Assembly: GCA_947503285.1 (NCBI GenBank) | Contig: CANNDD010000001.1 | Location: 1 to 64,000 of the forward strand | Direction of reading: 5' to 3' | DNA: 64,000 nucleotides | Origin: an uncultured Croceitalea sp. | Lineage (GTDB): Bacteria > Bacteroidota > Bacteroidia > Flavobacteriales > Flavobacteriaceae | Shown here: piece by piece, positions 1 through 9,979 of the stretch | Numbering within the stretch: position 1 is the first letter of the stretch | Layout: each line of letters opens with the position of its first letter | Position numbers and translations under genes: made by a program | Notes under the pieces: model-generated | Seen by the model: the letters and a program-made list of their open reading frames with translations, nothing else | What the model was told of the DNA's origin: nothing | Databases searched by the model: none

Positions 1-235
1 TCCTAACAAAGCTCCGCTTTGAAAACCAAAAAGCTACACTAACAAATCCATTATGCCGGTAAGCGACATACCACAAATAGGGGATTGGCTTCGCCTTTCC
101 TAACAAAGCTCCGCTTTGAAAACCAAAAAGCTACACTAACAAATCCATTATGCCGGTAAGCGACATACCACAAAAAGGGGATTGACTTCGTCTTTCCTAA
201 CAAAGCTCCGCTTTGAAAACCAAAAAGCCGCACTT
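1..235. repeat. 97-bp tandem repeat, two full copies plus a partial third
   Basis: The segment starting with TCCTAACAAAGCTCCG recurs at 1, 98 and 195, a constant 97-bp period. Copies one and two are almost identical (for example AATAGGGG versus AAAAGGGG); the third runs about 40 bp and then diverges. Each unit contains the small inverted repeat CAAAGC/GCTTTG and the string AAACCAAAAAGC, which also forms the left arm of the terminator behind the tRNA. The array may continue to the left of the window. The 60-codon open frame across it only reads the repeat and is not a gene. Confidence 0.9.
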
Positions 236-278
236 ACAAATTCAAGCAAGCTTGATTTGACGTGCAGCTTTTTGGTTT
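216..278 (-). terminator. Probable terminator behind tRNA-Arg
   Basis: Long inverted repeat: 216-233 (AAAACCAAAAAGCCGCAC) pairs with 262-278 (GTGCAGCTTTTTGGTTT) with one mismatch and a loop of about 28 nt. Read on the minus strand it follows the tRNA 3' end directly, and the second arm ends in a T-rich stretch. The left arm is built from sequence shared with the tandem repeat. Confidence 0.6.
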
Positions 279-283
279 ATTCG

Positions 284-357
284 TGACCACGGTAGGATTC
301 AAACCTACGACCGCTGGAGCCGAAATCCAGTGCTCTATTCAGCTGAGCTACGTGGCC
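284..357 (-). tRNA. tRNA-Arg(UCG)
   Basis: The cloverleaf can be drawn by eye on the minus strand. The acceptor GGCCACG pairs with CGTGGTC (one G-U pair). The D stem is GCTC/GAGC. The anticodon stem CTGGA/TCCAG holds the loop TTTCGGC, giving anticodon TCG, which reads CGA (Arg). The T stem is GTAGG/CCTAC with loop TTTGAAT. G37 after the anticodon is usual for Arg tRNAs. The discriminator is A at 284, and CCA is not encoded (the genome reads CGA). It is transcribed toward the tandem repeats. Confidence 0.9.
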
Positions 358-403
358 GTATTCCGCGCGAAGCAACGGAATCTTTTCAATATTTCCAAAT
401 AAG

Positions 404-862
404 TTATTTGGCAAGCTTTTGTTTCACAATAGTTGATATGGTCTTACCATCGGCTTGTCCTGACAATTCTTTAGAGACCAATCCCATTACTTTTCCCATA
501 TCTTTCATACCAGATGCACCAACATCAGCAATGGTTCGTACAACAACTTTCTCCACTTCTTCTGCGGTTAATTGCGCTGGCAAAAATTTGGATATCACGT
601 TAACTTGGGCCAACTCTGGTTCTGCTAAATCACTTCTTCCCTGTTCCGTGAAAATGGCCGCACTATCTTTTCGTTGTTTGACCAATTTCTGAACTAGTTT
701 CACCTCATCTTCTTCTGAAAGGCCATCACCACCGCCCTTTTCAGTTTGGGCCAATAATATTGCGGATTTTATTGCACGTAATGATTCTAGGGCAACGGTG
801 TCCTTAGCTTTCATAGCCGCTTTCATCTCTGTCATCACTTTCTCTTGTAACCCCATAACCAT
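404..862 (-). CDS. GatB/YqeY domain-containing protein
   Basis: A 152-residue protein of the YqeY family, small helical proteins related to the tail domain of the amidotransferase subunit GatB. The stretch SLRAIKSAILLAQ near the start and FLPAQLTAEEVE followed by GMKDMGKVMG in the second half are family hallmarks. It is full length for YqeY. The exact role is not established; tRNA binding is assumed from the GatB homology. ATG at 862 is used, and a second ATG two codons later is equally possible. It lies downstream of ftsZ on the same strand but behind a strong terminator, so it probably has its own promoter. It ends 46 bp before tRNA-Arg. Confidence 0.88.
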   Translation of the reverse strand: MVMGLQEKVMTEMKAAMKAKDTVALESLRAIKSAILLAQTEKGGGDGLSEEDEVKLVQKLVKQRKDSAAIFTEQGRSDLAEPELAQVNVISKFLPAQLTAEEVEKVVVRTIADVGASGMKDMGKVMGLVSKELSGQADGKTISTIVKQKLAK

Positions 863-880
863 GAAATTTTGATTGGCGAA

Positions 881-922
881 GATAAAAAATAAACCCGAAA
901 AATGGTTTACACTTTCGGGTTT
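881..922 (-). terminator. Intrinsic terminator of the dcw cluster, after ftsZ
   Basis: Inverted repeat AAACCCGAAA (891-900) and TTTCGGGTTT (913-922). On the minus strand the stem is followed by TATTTTTTATC (about 890-880). It sits 37 bp past the ftsZ stop and closes the large cell wall/division transcript before yqeY. Confidence 0.85.
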
Positions 923-958
923 AAAAGCTTCTATGCTTTAGAAACGTACTTTACGCTA

Positions 959-2938
959 CTAATCAACATTGTCATGTAAAAAAGAATTATTTGAGCGCAA
1001 TTGAATTTCGTCATTACTATCCTCGCCCAAAGTCATTCTAGACACCTTTTGTTCCAATGGTTTTTCGTTTAAATTAACACCCTGTCTTTTATAAGCGGGC
1101 TGTTTTTCAATTTCATCGATACTGTTTCGATTGTTTTGAAACTTATAGTTGAAATTCTTCAGTTTTTGACGTCTCTCATCTGCCCTTTCCTTCAATATAT
1201 CATTTATGGAACTATTGAAGGGATTTGCATTACCCGAAGAACCCTCATTTGAAGTATCGGCCTCTGATTTAATCGTTTTTTTCTCAAAAATCAATTCATC
1301 TTCGACCAATTTTGGTTCATGGGTTTCCGCAACGGACCGCGCACCGGTCAACTTGGTCTCCAACTCCATGTATTCTTCAAGGTCATATCGGGTCTCCCCT
1401 TCTTTATTGTACTCTAGAACAGGACTCACCTCTACGTATTCATTTACATCCATATCCTTTACCTCATCGGTCAAATCAAATGTAATCGTATTCCCCTTTG
1501 GCTCTTCTTGGTTCAAATCACTTAGGGGCATGTCAAAGGTGAGCGCGAACTGATCCTCTTCAATAGGTTTTGCTGATACTACCTCTGGATCGATGACCTC
1601 TATATCATTGAGAATGTTCTTTGCTTCAATAATAATAAAGTCTTCTTCTACATTTGTAGCAATCGTTTCCTTTACTGTTTCAGGAACCACTTCTTCATAA
1701 AAAACATTGAAGTTTCTGATATAACTGGTCGTTTCAATTAAATCGGATTCTGGTTTTTTATTTGATACTACCATCTCGATTTCATCATCTTCCTCTAACT
1801 GATGTTTGATTACGGGCTCAACTTCGATTATCTGTTTTTCTATCTCAGCGGTATCAGCCATGTTTTGCGACCCTAAATTCTGTACGGCTCGCTGCTCATC
1901 TTCAAGGGTATGGATAATTTTCTTTGTTTCGGTATTGGTGATCTCATCTTGTTGTTCACAATTGAACCCCGTCGCAATCACGGTAACCGCAATCGAATCA
2001 CCAAGGCTTTCATCTTCTCCAATACCCATTATAATATTGGCGGTCTGTCCCGCTTCCGTCTGTATGAAATCATTGATCTCACCTATTTCGTCAATGGTTA
2101 TTTCTTGACCGCCAGATACAATCAACAACAAGACGTTCTTAGCACCTGTAATTTTATTGTCATTAAGCAGTGGGGAATCCAATGCTTTGGTAATAGCCTC
2201 ATTGGCCCTTGCTGAACCCGCTGAGATTGAAGATCCCATTATGGCCGTTCCACTATTCGACAACACCGTTTTAGCATCACGTAAATCGATATTCTGTGTA
2301 TAGTGATGTGTAATCACCTCTGCAATACCTTTGGCCGCAGTTGACAATACTTCATCAGCCTTTGAAAATCCGGCTTTATAGCCTAGGTTTCCATAAATGT
2401 CACGTAATTTATTGTTATTGATGATAATCAAGGAATCAACGTTGTCCCGCAACTTTGAAATACCCTGTTGCGCCTGATTACAACGATGGGCCCCTTCAAA
2501 TTGAAATGGGGTAGTTACTATACCCACCGTAAGAACACCCAATTCTTTTGCAGTTTTGGCAATGATCGGCGCAGCTCCCGTACCTGTGCCGCCACCCATG
2601 CCAGCAGTAATAAAAACCATCTTGGTATTTTGTTCCAACATCGTTTTAATATCTTCCATACTCTCCATGGCCGCCTGTTCCCCTATTGAGGGATCGGCAC
2701 CTGCACCAAGCCCTTCGGTCAGCGAGACCCCAAGTTGAATTTTATTTGGGATCGAACTATTTTCCAAAGCCTGTGAATCCGTATTACAGATTACAAAGTC
2801 CACACCGTTTATTCCAGATTGGAACATATGGTTTATGGCATTGCTTCCACCACCACCAACGCCAATGACTTTTATGACATTGCTCTTATTTTTCGGGAGG
2901 TCAAAAGCGATATTATCAAATTCCGTGTTCTTACTCAT
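959..2938 (-). CDS. ftsZ: Cell division protein FtsZ
   Basis: Tubulin-like GTPase that polymerises into the Z ring at midcell. The GTP-binding signature GGGTGTG lies at residues 115-121, with GVGGGGSNA near residues 26-34 and the T7-loop region following. The globular part ends near residue 325. At 659 residues it is far longer than the roughly 380 of E. coli FtsZ. The extra length is an acidic, low-complexity linker of about 300 residues, ended by a conserved tail (IQLRSNNSFLHDNVD) that is the likely docking site for FtsA and other partners. Long linkers are usual in Bacteroidota. It is the last gene of the cluster, 27 bp after ftsA, with a terminator behind it. Confidence 0.98.
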   Translation of the reverse strand: MSKNTEFDNIAFDLPKNKSNVIKVIGVGGGGSNAINHMFQSGINGVDFVICNTDSQALENSSIPNKIQLGVSLTEGLGAGADPSIGEQAAMESMEDIKTMLEQNTKMVFITAGMGGGTGTGAAPIIAKTAKELGVLTVGIVTTPFQFEGAHRCNQAQQGISKLRDNVDSLIIINNNKLRDIYGNLGYKAGFSKADEVLSTAAKGIAEVITHHYTQNIDLRDAKTVLSNSGTAIMGSSISAGSARANEAITKALDSPLLNDNKITGAKNVLLLIVSGGQEITIDEIGEINDFIQTEAGQTANIIMGIGEDESLGDSIAVTVIATGFNCEQQDEITNTETKKIIHTLEDEQRAVQNLGSQNMADTAEIEKQIIEVEPVIKHQLEEDDEIEMVVSNKKPESDLIETTSYIRNFNVFYEEVVPETVKETIATNVEEDFIIIEAKNILNDIEVIDPEVVSAKPIEEDQFALTFDMPLSDLNQEEPKGNTITFDLTDEVKDMDVNEYVEVSPVLEYNKEGETRYDLEEYMELETKLTGARSVAETHEPKLVEDELIFEKKTIKSEADTSNEGSSGNANPFNSSINDILKERADERRQKLKNFNYKFQNNRNSIDEIEKQPAYKRQGVNLNEKPLEQKVSRMTLGEDSNDEIQLRSNNSFLHDNVD

Positions 2939-2965
2939 GATGCTTTTATTTATTGTGGGTGTATT

Positions 2966-4294
2966 TTATTCTGCGTTATCCAAAAAGTCCTTCAACTTTT
3001 CTGACCATTTATCGAAAATGGACTTTCGTTCTTTCTGATTGCCTACGTCAGCTCGTTTTTGTACTTGTTCTTCACCGACCAAAACCTCTTCTTGAACCTG
3101 CTCTTTAACTAGTTCGGGTGTCACTTGCTTTGAACTGGTCTTCAAGGCGTTCATTAAAAGGCCTACGGCAGTGGCATATAATGGACTGGCGATTTGCTCG
3201 TCGGAATCGCCTGCCAAGTGTTCATTCGGATATCCTATTCTAGTATCCATACCTGTGATGTATTCCACCAATTGTTTTAGATGTTTTAATTGACTACCGC
3301 CACCGGTCAATACGATGCCGGCGATCAATTTCTTCTTTTGCTCTTCGTGCCCATAGTTTTTGATTTCAACATAGACTTGCTCTACAATTTCAACTACCCT
3401 AGCATGAATGATCTTTGATAAGTTCTTTAGCGTAATCTCCTTAGGCTCACGCCCTCTAAGACCTGGGATGGAAACTATCTCATTATCCCTGTTTTCACCT
3501 GGCCATGTTGAACCAAATTTTATTTTCAATAGCTCGGCCTGCTTCTCGATAATCGAACAGCCTTCTTTGATATCTTCCGTAATTACATTACCCCCAAAAG
3601 GAATAACGGCGGTATGGCGAATGATACCGTCTTTGAATATGGCAAGGTCAGTGGTACCACCACCGATATCGATTAAAGCTACGCCAGCTTCTTTTTCTTC
3701 TTGACTGAGTACTGCCTCGGCCGATGCCAATGGTTCTAAAGTGATATTTGCCAAATCAAGGCCCGCACTTTTAACGCAACGGCCAATATTTTTAATGGAG
3801 TGCACCTGCCCCACAACCACATGGAAATTAGCCTCTAATCGACCACCATACATGCCCATCGGTTGTTTGATCTCTGACTGACCATCGACCTTATATTCTT
3901 GTGGTAGTACATGGATGATCTCTTCACCAGGAAGCATTACCAATTTATAGACCTGATTACATAACCTATCCAAATCCCCATCATGAATAACCTCTTCGGC
4001 ATCAGGTCTAGTGATGTAATCGCTGTGTTGCAAACTTCGAATATGTTGCCCTGCTATACCGACTACGACATCGGCAATTTTAAGCCCTGAATCCAATTCG
4101 GCCTGTTCAACAGCCTGTTGGATAGAAGATATCGTTTGGGTAATATTGTTGACCACACCTCTATGGACACCCAGACTTTTTGACTTACCCATACCCAAGA
4201 TCTCAATCTTGCCGTATTCATTTTCCCTGCCGATTATGGCTACTATTTTAGTAGTTCCAATATCTAATCCGACTGAATAATTACCCTGTTCCAT
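2966..4294 (-). CDS. ftsA: Cell division protein FtsA
   Basis: Actin-like ATPase that tethers FtsZ filaments to the cytoplasmic membrane. The N-terminal phosphate-1 motif GLDIGTTKIVAIIG (about residues 9-22), the IDIGGGTTDLAIF phosphate-2 motif and a later adenosine-type GIVLTGGGSQL motif are all visible. At 442 residues it is slightly longer than E. coli FtsA; the extra length is a charged C-terminal tail. The last residues (FDKWSEKLKDFLDNAE) could form the amphipathic membrane-targeting helix. It lies 3 bp after ftsQ and 27 bp before ftsZ, the standard order. Confidence 0.97.
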   Translation of the reverse strand: MEQGNYSVGLDIGTTKIVAIIGRENEYGKIEILGMGKSKSLGVHRGVVNNITQTISSIQQAVEQAELDSGLKIADVVVGIAGQHIRSLQHSDYITRPDAEEVIHDGDLDRLCNQVYKLVMLPGEEIIHVLPQEYKVDGQSEIKQPMGMYGGRLEANFHVVVGQVHSIKNIGRCVKSAGLDLANITLEPLASAEAVLSQEEKEAGVALIDIGGGTTDLAIFKDGIIRHTAVIPFGGNVITEDIKEGCSIIEKQAELLKIKFGSTWPGENRDNEIVSIPGLRGREPKEITLKNLSKIIHARVVEIVEQVYVEIKNYGHEEQKKKLIAGIVLTGGGSQLKHLKQLVEYITGMDTRIGYPNEHLAGDSDEQIASPLYATAVGLLMNALKTSSKQVTPELVKEQVQEEVLVGEEQVQKRADVGNQKERKSIFDKWSEKLKDFLDNAE

Positions 4295-4297
4295 ATG

Positions 4298-5017
4298 TTA
4301 TATTTTGGTGCAAACGACTTGATTATCAAATTCTAAACTGACTGCTACGTAATCTTCTAAAGTTTTATCCTTTGAAGCCTTTACATAAAAAGCCATGAAA
4401 TTTTCAAACTTTTCATCAAGATTCTCGACACCGCCCAAATTCACTACAAAATTTTCTATCCTCAACTTCAACTGATATTTACCCTCGTCCTCAACATGAA
4501 TACCCACTACATTCTTTCTTAAAAAATCATCTTTATTTATATAGTCTAAAATGATATACGCGTCCTCAAGGCTTTTACCCGTTATCTTACCCGTAATTAT
4601 AGGCACCCTGGCCGAATGATAGCGCGATAAGGGCATGCGTTTTCCTTGATCGTCCAAGTAAAACTTAGAGATGCCTTCAACCCTTCCAATCGGTTTTTTC
4701 TGAACAATTTTAGAAATAAGCTCCCCTTTAATAGAGAGATAGACCTGGGCATTTTTCACCATTTCATTCGACTCAATGAGCCGCTCTATGGTATTCAAAA
4801 CTACCTGTTCTTTCGGTCTGTTTTTTAAGCTTCCGTAATTTTGTATTAACAATTTATTAACCGCCTCTTCGGTCAGGTATAAGTTGTTTTCCCCAAAAAA
4901 ATTAATGGAAATATCCGCCACTGGTTTAGCCTTATGTCGATAATCGGCAAAGCCGTACAATGCTATAATTGCCAAGAAAAGGCAAGAAAATTTTATATGG
5001 TTCCTATTAATCCGCAT
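4298..5017 (-). CDS. ftsQ: Cell division protein FtsQ
   Basis: Bitopic inner membrane protein linking cytoplasmic and periplasmic parts of the divisome. A single hydrophobic segment at about residues 9-24 follows a basic N-terminus. A periplasmic POTRA/FtsQ region follows, with the moderately conserved stretch YLDDQGKRMPLSRYHSARVPIITG typical of flavobacterial FtsQ. At 239 residues it is close to the usual size. Its start overlaps the end of murC by 11 bp and it stops 3 bp before ftsA. Sequence conservation is weak in this family, so position in the cluster carries part of the assignment. Confidence 0.9.
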   Translation of the reverse strand: MRINRNHIKFSCLFLAIIALYGFADYRHKAKPVADISINFFGENNLYLTEEAVNKLLIQNYGSLKNRPKEQVVLNTIERLIESNEMVKNAQVYLSIKGELISKIVQKKPIGRVEGISKFYLDDQGKRMPLSRYHSARVPIITGKITGKSLEDAYIILDYINKDDFLRKNVVGIHVEDEGKYQLKLRIENFVVNLGGVENLDEKFENFMAFYVKASKDKTLEDYVAVSLEFDNQVVCTKI

Positions 5018-6359
5018 ATGCCAATTGTTTTTTCAGGTTCTTAACTTCCAATCCGATATCCCCTGCCCCCATAGTTATCAAAACCTCTGGTTGACAGTTA
5101 TTTATCTCGTCAATTATTTTTTCCCGCTGTATCAATTTTTTATTAGGGTTATCGATTTTCCCCAATAACCACGAAGAATCAACACCTTTGATAGGGGTTT
5201 CCCTAGCGGGATAAATATCCAATAATAGTATGTGGTCAAACTTTGCCAGACTCGACGCAAAGCCTTTTATAAAATCCCTTGTCCTTGAATACAAATGAGG
5301 TTGAAAAACCACCATGGTCTTTTTGTTGGGATGCATTTCGGTCACTGCCTGATATACTGCTTCAATCTCGGTTGGGTGATGTGCATAATCGTCGATGAAA
5401 ATGAAATCCTTTTCTTTGATCTGATACGAAAACCTTCTTTGCACCCCTTTGAAAGATGCCAAGGCCTCTGCCAAACGATAATGTTTGGGAACTATTTGCG
5501 CCGCCATTGCAAAAGCCGCCAAACCATTGAGCAAATTATGCTTGCCCGGTTTATTGAAGCGGACATTACCAACTATCCCTTGGGGGGTTTTCAAATCAAA
5601 TACGTAACTGCCCTGTTCAATTCTAATGTTGTTGATGCAATAATCCGAACCATCTTCTATACCGTAACTGATTCCTAGCAAGGGCAAACCCTTTCTCACA
5701 AATAGCTTTCCATTGGGTTTTATTTTAGCCGCAAAGGCCTTGAATGACTTGGTCAATTCGGCGGCATCGCCATAAATATCCAAATGGTCGGCATCCATCG
5801 AGGTTATGCAGGCCACATCTGGCGCAAGCTGTAAAAATGAGCGGTCATACTCGTCAGCTTCCACAACGGAATATTCAGTGCCCCTCAATAAAAAATTACT
5901 ATTAAAATCTTCAGATATCCCCCCAAGAAGTGCAATCAAGGGCATATCGGTCTCATTCAGCAAATGTGCCAGAATGCTTGACGTTGTGGTCTTACCATGG
6001 GTACCTGCAACAGCAAAACAAAAGGTGTCTCGGGTAATCATGCCTAAAACCTCAGAACGTTTCTTAACAGCGAAACCACCATCCAAGAAAAAGCGTAGCT
6101 CCCCAAAATCTTTTGGTACCGCTGGTGTATAGACCACCAAGGTATGCTCCGCATTTTTGAATTCATTGGAAATTGAGTTCAAATCATCTTCAAAATGTAC
6201 CGGAATTCCCAATGCCATCAATTCGTTGACAAGTGGGGTTTCCGTTTTATCATATCCAGATACGTTTTTATTGACAAACTTGAAATACCGCGCAAGTGCA
6301 GACATACCAATGCCACCTATACCAATAAAGTAGATGTTATGTACGTCTTTCAAATTCAT
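5007..6359 (-). CDS. murC: UDP-N-acetylmuramate--L-alanine ligase MurC
   Basis: Cytoplasmic ATP-dependent ligase that adds L-alanine to UDP-MurNAc, the first amino acid of the peptidoglycan stem. The nucleotide-sugar binding motif [13 protein letters not shown] is at residues 11-23 and the ATP-binding loop GTHGKTT at 119-125, both as expected. [14 protein letters not shown] in the C-terminal half is the MurC signature. 450 residues is normal length. It overlaps the murG stop by 4 bp (ATGA) and ftsQ by 11 bp, consistent with translational coupling in one long operon. No ddl gene lies next to it, unlike in E. coli. Confidence 0.97.
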   Translation of the reverse strand: MNLKDVHNIYFIGIGGIGMSALARYFKFVNKNVSGYDKTETPLVNELMALGIPVHFEDDLNSISNEFKNAEHTLVVYTPAVPKDFGELRFFLDGGFAVKKRSEVLGMITRDTFCFAVAGTHGKTTTSSILAHLLNETDMPLIALLGGISEDFNSNFLLRGTEYSVVEADEYDRSFLQLAPDVACITSMDADHLDIYGDAAELTKSFKAFAAKIKPNGKLFVRKGLPLLGISYGIEDGSDYCINNIRIEQGSYVFDLKTPQGIVGNVRFNKPGKHNLLNGLAAFAMAAQIVPKHYRLAEALASFKGVQRRFSYQIKEKDFIFIDDYAHHPTEIEAVYQAVTEMHPNKKTMVVFQPHLYSRTRDFIKGFASSLAKFDHILLLDIYPARETPIKGVDSSWLLGKIDNPNKKLIQREKIIDEINNCQPEVLITMGAGDIGLEVKNLKKQLAYAD

Positions 6360-7444
6360 TTTAACAACTTTTCTATTTCGTCTACGATATGTTCAGTAGA
6401 TTTTGGCAACCCCAAACTTTTAATGGTGTTCGACAATTGCGCTTGCCGTGTTTCAGAATTCAGCAACCCTTCGAATACCGTCTTGAAATTTTCATCGAGT
6501 TCGTTTTCTTTGATCATTATTGCCGCGTTTTCCTTTACCAAGGCCAGGGCATTCTTTGTTTGATGGTCTTCGGCAACATTTGGCGAGGGAATAAAAATGG
6601 TAGGTTTGCCTACCAGGCACAATTCAGAAACGGAACCTGCCCCGGCCCTCGAGATAATGATATTGGCTGCACTGTATGCAAAATCCATTTTGTTCAAGAA
6701 GGCCCTTACTTTTACGACATCGCTTTCGTATTTCTTGTATTCTTCGTAATACAGTTTACCACATTGCCAAAGCAGTTGAACCCCTCTTTTCTTGAAAAGG
6801 GCAAGTTCACTTTCTATAAGTTGATTGATCCTTCTAGCACCTAGGCTACCACCCAAAATAAGTATGGTCGGTTTGGTGATATCCAACCCAAAGAACTTTA
6901 AAGCGGCTTCTCTTGGTATCTGATTATTGACCAAATCGGCTCTGACCGGGTTACCCGTCTTTACTATTTTTTCTTCAGGAAAAAACTGCTCCATACCATC
7001 ATAGGCAACACAAATTTTTTCTGCTTTATCAGCGAGTAGTTTATTGGTAATGCCCGCATATGAATTTTGTTCTTGAAGCACGCAAGGCACCCCGGCACTG
7101 GCAGCCATTCTCAAAAGTGGACCACTTGCAAAGCCACCCGTACCCACGGCTACATCGGGTTTAAACCTCTTCACTATTTTTCTTGCCCTCAACAAACTAC
7201 TTATCAATTTTATCGGAAACATCAGATTTTTCAATGTCAGTTTCCGTTGTAAACCACTTATCCAAAGGCCTTCAATGACGTACCCTGCTTGAGGGACTTT
7301 TTCCATCTCCATTTTATCCTTCGCCCCAACGAACAAAAAATCGGCATTCGCAAATCTTTGCTTCAGTTCATTGGCTATGGCTATCGCCGGATAAATATGA
7401 CCGCCCGTACCGCCTCCAGATATGATGAACCTATAGTTGCCCAC
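6356..7444 (-). CDS. murG: UDP-GlcNAc--undecaprenyl-PP-MurNAc-pentapeptide GlcNAc transferase MurG
   Basis: Peripheral membrane GT28 glycosyltransferase that converts lipid I into lipid II. The GGGTGGH donor/acceptor motif is at residues 10-16. A second glycine-rich loop ([11 protein letters not shown]) and the [11 protein letters not shown] motif of the C-terminal domain are also present. 362 residues is typical. The only start that keeps the N-terminal motif is GTG at 7444, which overlaps the ftsW stop by 14 bp; no in-frame ATG lies upstream. It ends in a 4-bp overlap with murC. Confidence 0.97.
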   Translation of the reverse strand: MGNYRFIISGGGTGGHIYPAIAIANELKQRFANADFLFVGAKDKMEMEKVPQAGYVIEGLWISGLQRKLTLKNLMFPIKLISSLLRARKIVKRFKPDVAVGTGGFASGPLLRMAASAGVPCVLQEQNSYAGITNKLLADKAEKICVAYDGMEQFFPEEKIVKTGNPVRADLVNNQIPREAALKFFGLDITKPTILILGGSLGARRINQLIESELALFKKRGVQLLWQCGKLYYEEYKKYESDVVKVRAFLNKMDFAYSAANIIISRAGAGSVSELCLVGKPTIFIPSPNVAEDHQTKNALALVKENAAIMIKENELDENFKTVFEGLLNSETRQAQLSNTIKSLGLPKSTEHIVDEIEKLLK

Positions 7445-8633
7445 TCAATACTTCTAAAGGATTAGTATCATCTAAGTTCGAACTACTTGGTTCTTCTTGT
7501 TTTTTATCACTGGCACTTAAGACAATCCCTATTGCCAAGCAGGTCATCCATATCGCGGTACCCCCCATGCTTATCAATGGCAAGGGTTGACCCGTGGTCG
7601 GAAATAATTGCACCACTACCCCGATATTGATAAAGGCCTGAAAAACTATGGGCAAACCGACCCCAATGACCAACAATTTTGCAAAGACCGTTTTTGCCGA
7701 ATTGGCCACAACCACGATTCTAAAAAGGAGTAGCAGGTAAAAGAACAACAGCCCCAATCCACCAACCAATCCATATTCTTCAATGATAATGGCAAAGATG
7801 AAATCTGAGGTACTCTGTGACAAAATATTCTTCATGACACTTTTTCCAGCCCCTTTACCAAAAAGTCCCCCTTCTGCAACGGCCATCTTTGCATAATTCA
7901 CTTGTCGTGAAGCATCGGCACTGGCACTTTCAGGATGGATAAAGGTCTCAATTCGCGATTTCCAGGTTCCTGCCCTGTCCGGCAATACCTCTGGTGCCTT
8001 GAATAGCACAAATACGAACATGCCTGCAAGCACCATTCCCGTGCCGGTTATCGCCAATAAATACTTCAATGGATATCCTCCTAAAAAACAGAGTATCAAA
8101 ACCAACACCCCAACAATCGCTGCCGTAGAAAAATTTGCCGGTAGTATCAAACCAACTACCAAACCAACAGGGAGCCATAACGGTAAAATACTTTCTTTAA
8201 ACGTAATCTTGGTATCTCGAACTTTACTAAGGTATCTTGCTATCCAAATCATTAAGACTACCGAGGCCAATGTTGAGGTTTGAAACGGAATGCCAACAAA
8301 GGGGATTTTTATCCATCGATTTGCGTTTACCCCACCGATATTGGTCTCAACCGTAAGTGTATAGCCCAACAATATCAAAATAATCGGCATTGCGATAAGT
8401 GCCAGACCCTTGAAATAATGTGTCGGTATGCGATGTACCGCATAGATTATCATAAAGCCCAAGAATAAAAGCACACCATGTTTTACCAAGTGTCCGATTG
8501 TGGTACCTGTATCCTTCACATAGACTAAATTGGTACTGGCACTATACACCGGTAGAAAAGAAAATAGCGCCAACAAGGCTACAATACCCCATATTGCTTT
8601 ATCCCCCTTCAGGTTTTTAAGTAATGCCAACAT
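7431..8633 (-). CDS. ftsW: Lipid II polymerase/division protein FtsW
   Basis: SEDS-family integral membrane glycosyltransferase that polymerises septal lipid II together with FtsI. The 400-residue protein has about ten hydrophobic segments. It carries the SEDS features [28 protein letters not shown] (residues about 257-284; motif GxG followed by the DFIFA/EE block) and [10 protein letters not shown] near the C-terminus. Its place between murD and murG, not near a rod-shape operon, favours FtsW over RodA. It lies 10 bp after murD and overlaps murG. Confidence 0.96.
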   Translation of the reverse strand: MLALLKNLKGDKAIWGIVALLALFSFLPVYSASTNLVYVKDTGTTIGHLVKHGVLLFLGFMIIYAVHRIPTHYFKGLALIAMPIILILLGYTLTVETNIGGVNANRWIKIPFVGIPFQTSTLASVVLMIWIARYLSKVRDTKITFKESILPLWLPVGLVVGLILPANFSTAAIVGVLVLILCFLGGYPLKYLLAITGTGMVLAGMFVFVLFKAPEVLPDRAGTWKSRIETFIHPESASADASRQVNYAKMAVAEGGLFGKGAGKSVMKNILSQSTSDFIFAIIIEEYGLVGGLGLLFFYLLLLFRIVVVANSAKTVFAKLLVIGVGLPIVFQAFINIGVVVQLFPTTGQPLPLISMGGTAIWMTCLAIGIVLSASDKKQEEPSSSNLDDTNPLEVLSGQL

Positions 8634-8643
8634 GATTTCTTAG

Positions 8644-9978
8644 CTATAAATTTTTAACTGCTTCCTTAAATTGATTTCCGCGATCTTCATAATTTTCGAA
8701 AAGATCAAAACTGGCACAAGCTGGAGACAACAATACGGTGTCACCCCTTTCTGAAACCTTATATGCGACTTTAATTGCCTCCTCCATGGAATAAGTCTCC
8801 ACCAAAGGTTCCACTACGTTGCCGAAAGCCTCGACCAATTTGGTATTGTCGGCCCCTAAGCAAATAATCGCCTTCACTTTTTCACGCACCATAGGCATCA
8901 ATTGCCCATAGTCATTGCCTTTATCCACACCACCTACAATCCATACTATGGGTTTTTTAATTCCGTCCAAAGCATAGTAAGTTGCATTGATATTAGTAGC
9001 TTTCGAATCGTTGATATATTCTACATGGTTGATCTTCAACACTTTTTCGAGTCGATGTGGTGCGCCTTGAAAAGATTGGATACTATTGAAAATCGTTTCT
9101 TTTCTAACCTTGACCAAAAGCGAGGCTATACCTGCCGCCATGGCATTCTTTACATTATGTTGACCCTCTAGGGATAAAAAATCTGTGCTCATTTTCAAGG
9201 TATTAGGTTCTATGTTTATATTAATTGTTTTATCGTTCAGCCATGCTCCCCACTCCAATTTTTCATGAAGTGAAAAGGGCACTAATTTGGATTGAACTGG
9301 ATGTTTTTGCAGCCAATCTGAAATGACCTTATCATCTGAATCGTAAACGAGGTAATCATTTTCATCTTGATTCATCGCGATGCGAAACTTTGATGCGATA
9401 TAGTTCTCGAATTGATACGCATAGCGATCCAAATGATCTGGTGTGATATTGGTTATCACGGCCACCTTAGGTTTAAAATCAACGATACCATCTAATTGAA
9501 AACTACTGATTTCCAATACATAATGGTCAAAATTCTTCTCAGCTATCATTTTAGCATAGCTATCACCGATATTACCCGCCATACCCACGTTGAAACCAGC
9601 TTCTCTCAACAAATGATCGGTCAGCATCGTTGTAGTGGTCTTGCCATTGCTACCCGTGATACCGATAATTGTCGCATTGGTGTATTTCGAAGCAAACTCA
9701 ATTTCAGAAATCACTGGAATTTGTTTTGCGATAAGCTTTTGTACCAATGCAACCTTTTCAGGTATACCTGGGCTTTTCATGACCACATCGGCATTTAGTA
9801 TTTTTGCCTCGGTATGTTGGTGCTGTTCCCATTCAATCTCAAAATGTTCAAGAACTTTTATGTACTTCCCCTTAATCGCCCCTTTATCGGAAACAAAAAC
9901 CTCAAATCCCTTTTGCTTTCCTAAAATGGCGGTACCTACGCCACTTTCTCCACCGCCCAGCACAACCAATCGCTTCAT
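8644..9978 (-). CDS. murD: UDP-N-acetylmuramoyl-L-alanine--D-glutamate ligase MurD
   Basis: ATP-dependent cytoplasmic ligase that adds D-glutamate to UDP-MurNAc-L-Ala. The ATP loop GSNGKTT is at residues 109-115. The N-terminal Rossmann-like GGGESGVG is at 8-15, and the C-terminal YINDSKATN and LSPACASFDLF signatures are typical of MurD. 444 residues is normal. It lies one base after mraY and 10 bp before ftsW. Confidence 0.97.
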   Translation of the reverse strand: MKRLVVLGGGESGVGTAILGKQKGFEVFVSDKGAIKGKYIKVLEHFEIEWEQHQHTEAKILNADVVMKSPGIPEKVALVQKLIAKQIPVISEIEFASKYTNATIIGITGSNGKTTTTMLTDHLLREAGFNVGMAGNIGDSYAKMIAEKNFDHYVLEISSFQLDGIVDFKPKVAVITNITPDHLDRYAYQFENYIASKFRIAMNQDENDYLVYDSDDKVISDWLQKHPVQSKLVPFSLHEKLEWGAWLNDKTININIEPNTLKMSTDFLSLEGQHNVKNAMAAGIASLLVKVRKETIFNSIQSFQGAPHRLEKVLKINHVEYINDSKATNINATYYALDGIKKPIVWIVGGVDKGNDYGQLMPMVREKVKAIICLGADNTKLVEAFGNVVEPLVETYSMEEAIKVAYKVSERGDTVLLSPACASFDLFENYEDRGNQFKEAVKNL

Positions 9979-9979
9979 A

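Noticed and set aside
51-233. 60-codon open frame on the minus strand
   Set aside because: It reads through the 97-bp tandem repeats; because 97 is not a multiple of 3 the product only mirrors the repeat, and no coding character is seen.
330-692. 120-codon plus-strand frame
   Set aside because: It starts inside tRNA-Arg and is antisense to the YqeY-family gene.
5295-5678. 127-codon plus-strand frame within murC
   Set aside because: It is a shadow of murC without a signal of its own.
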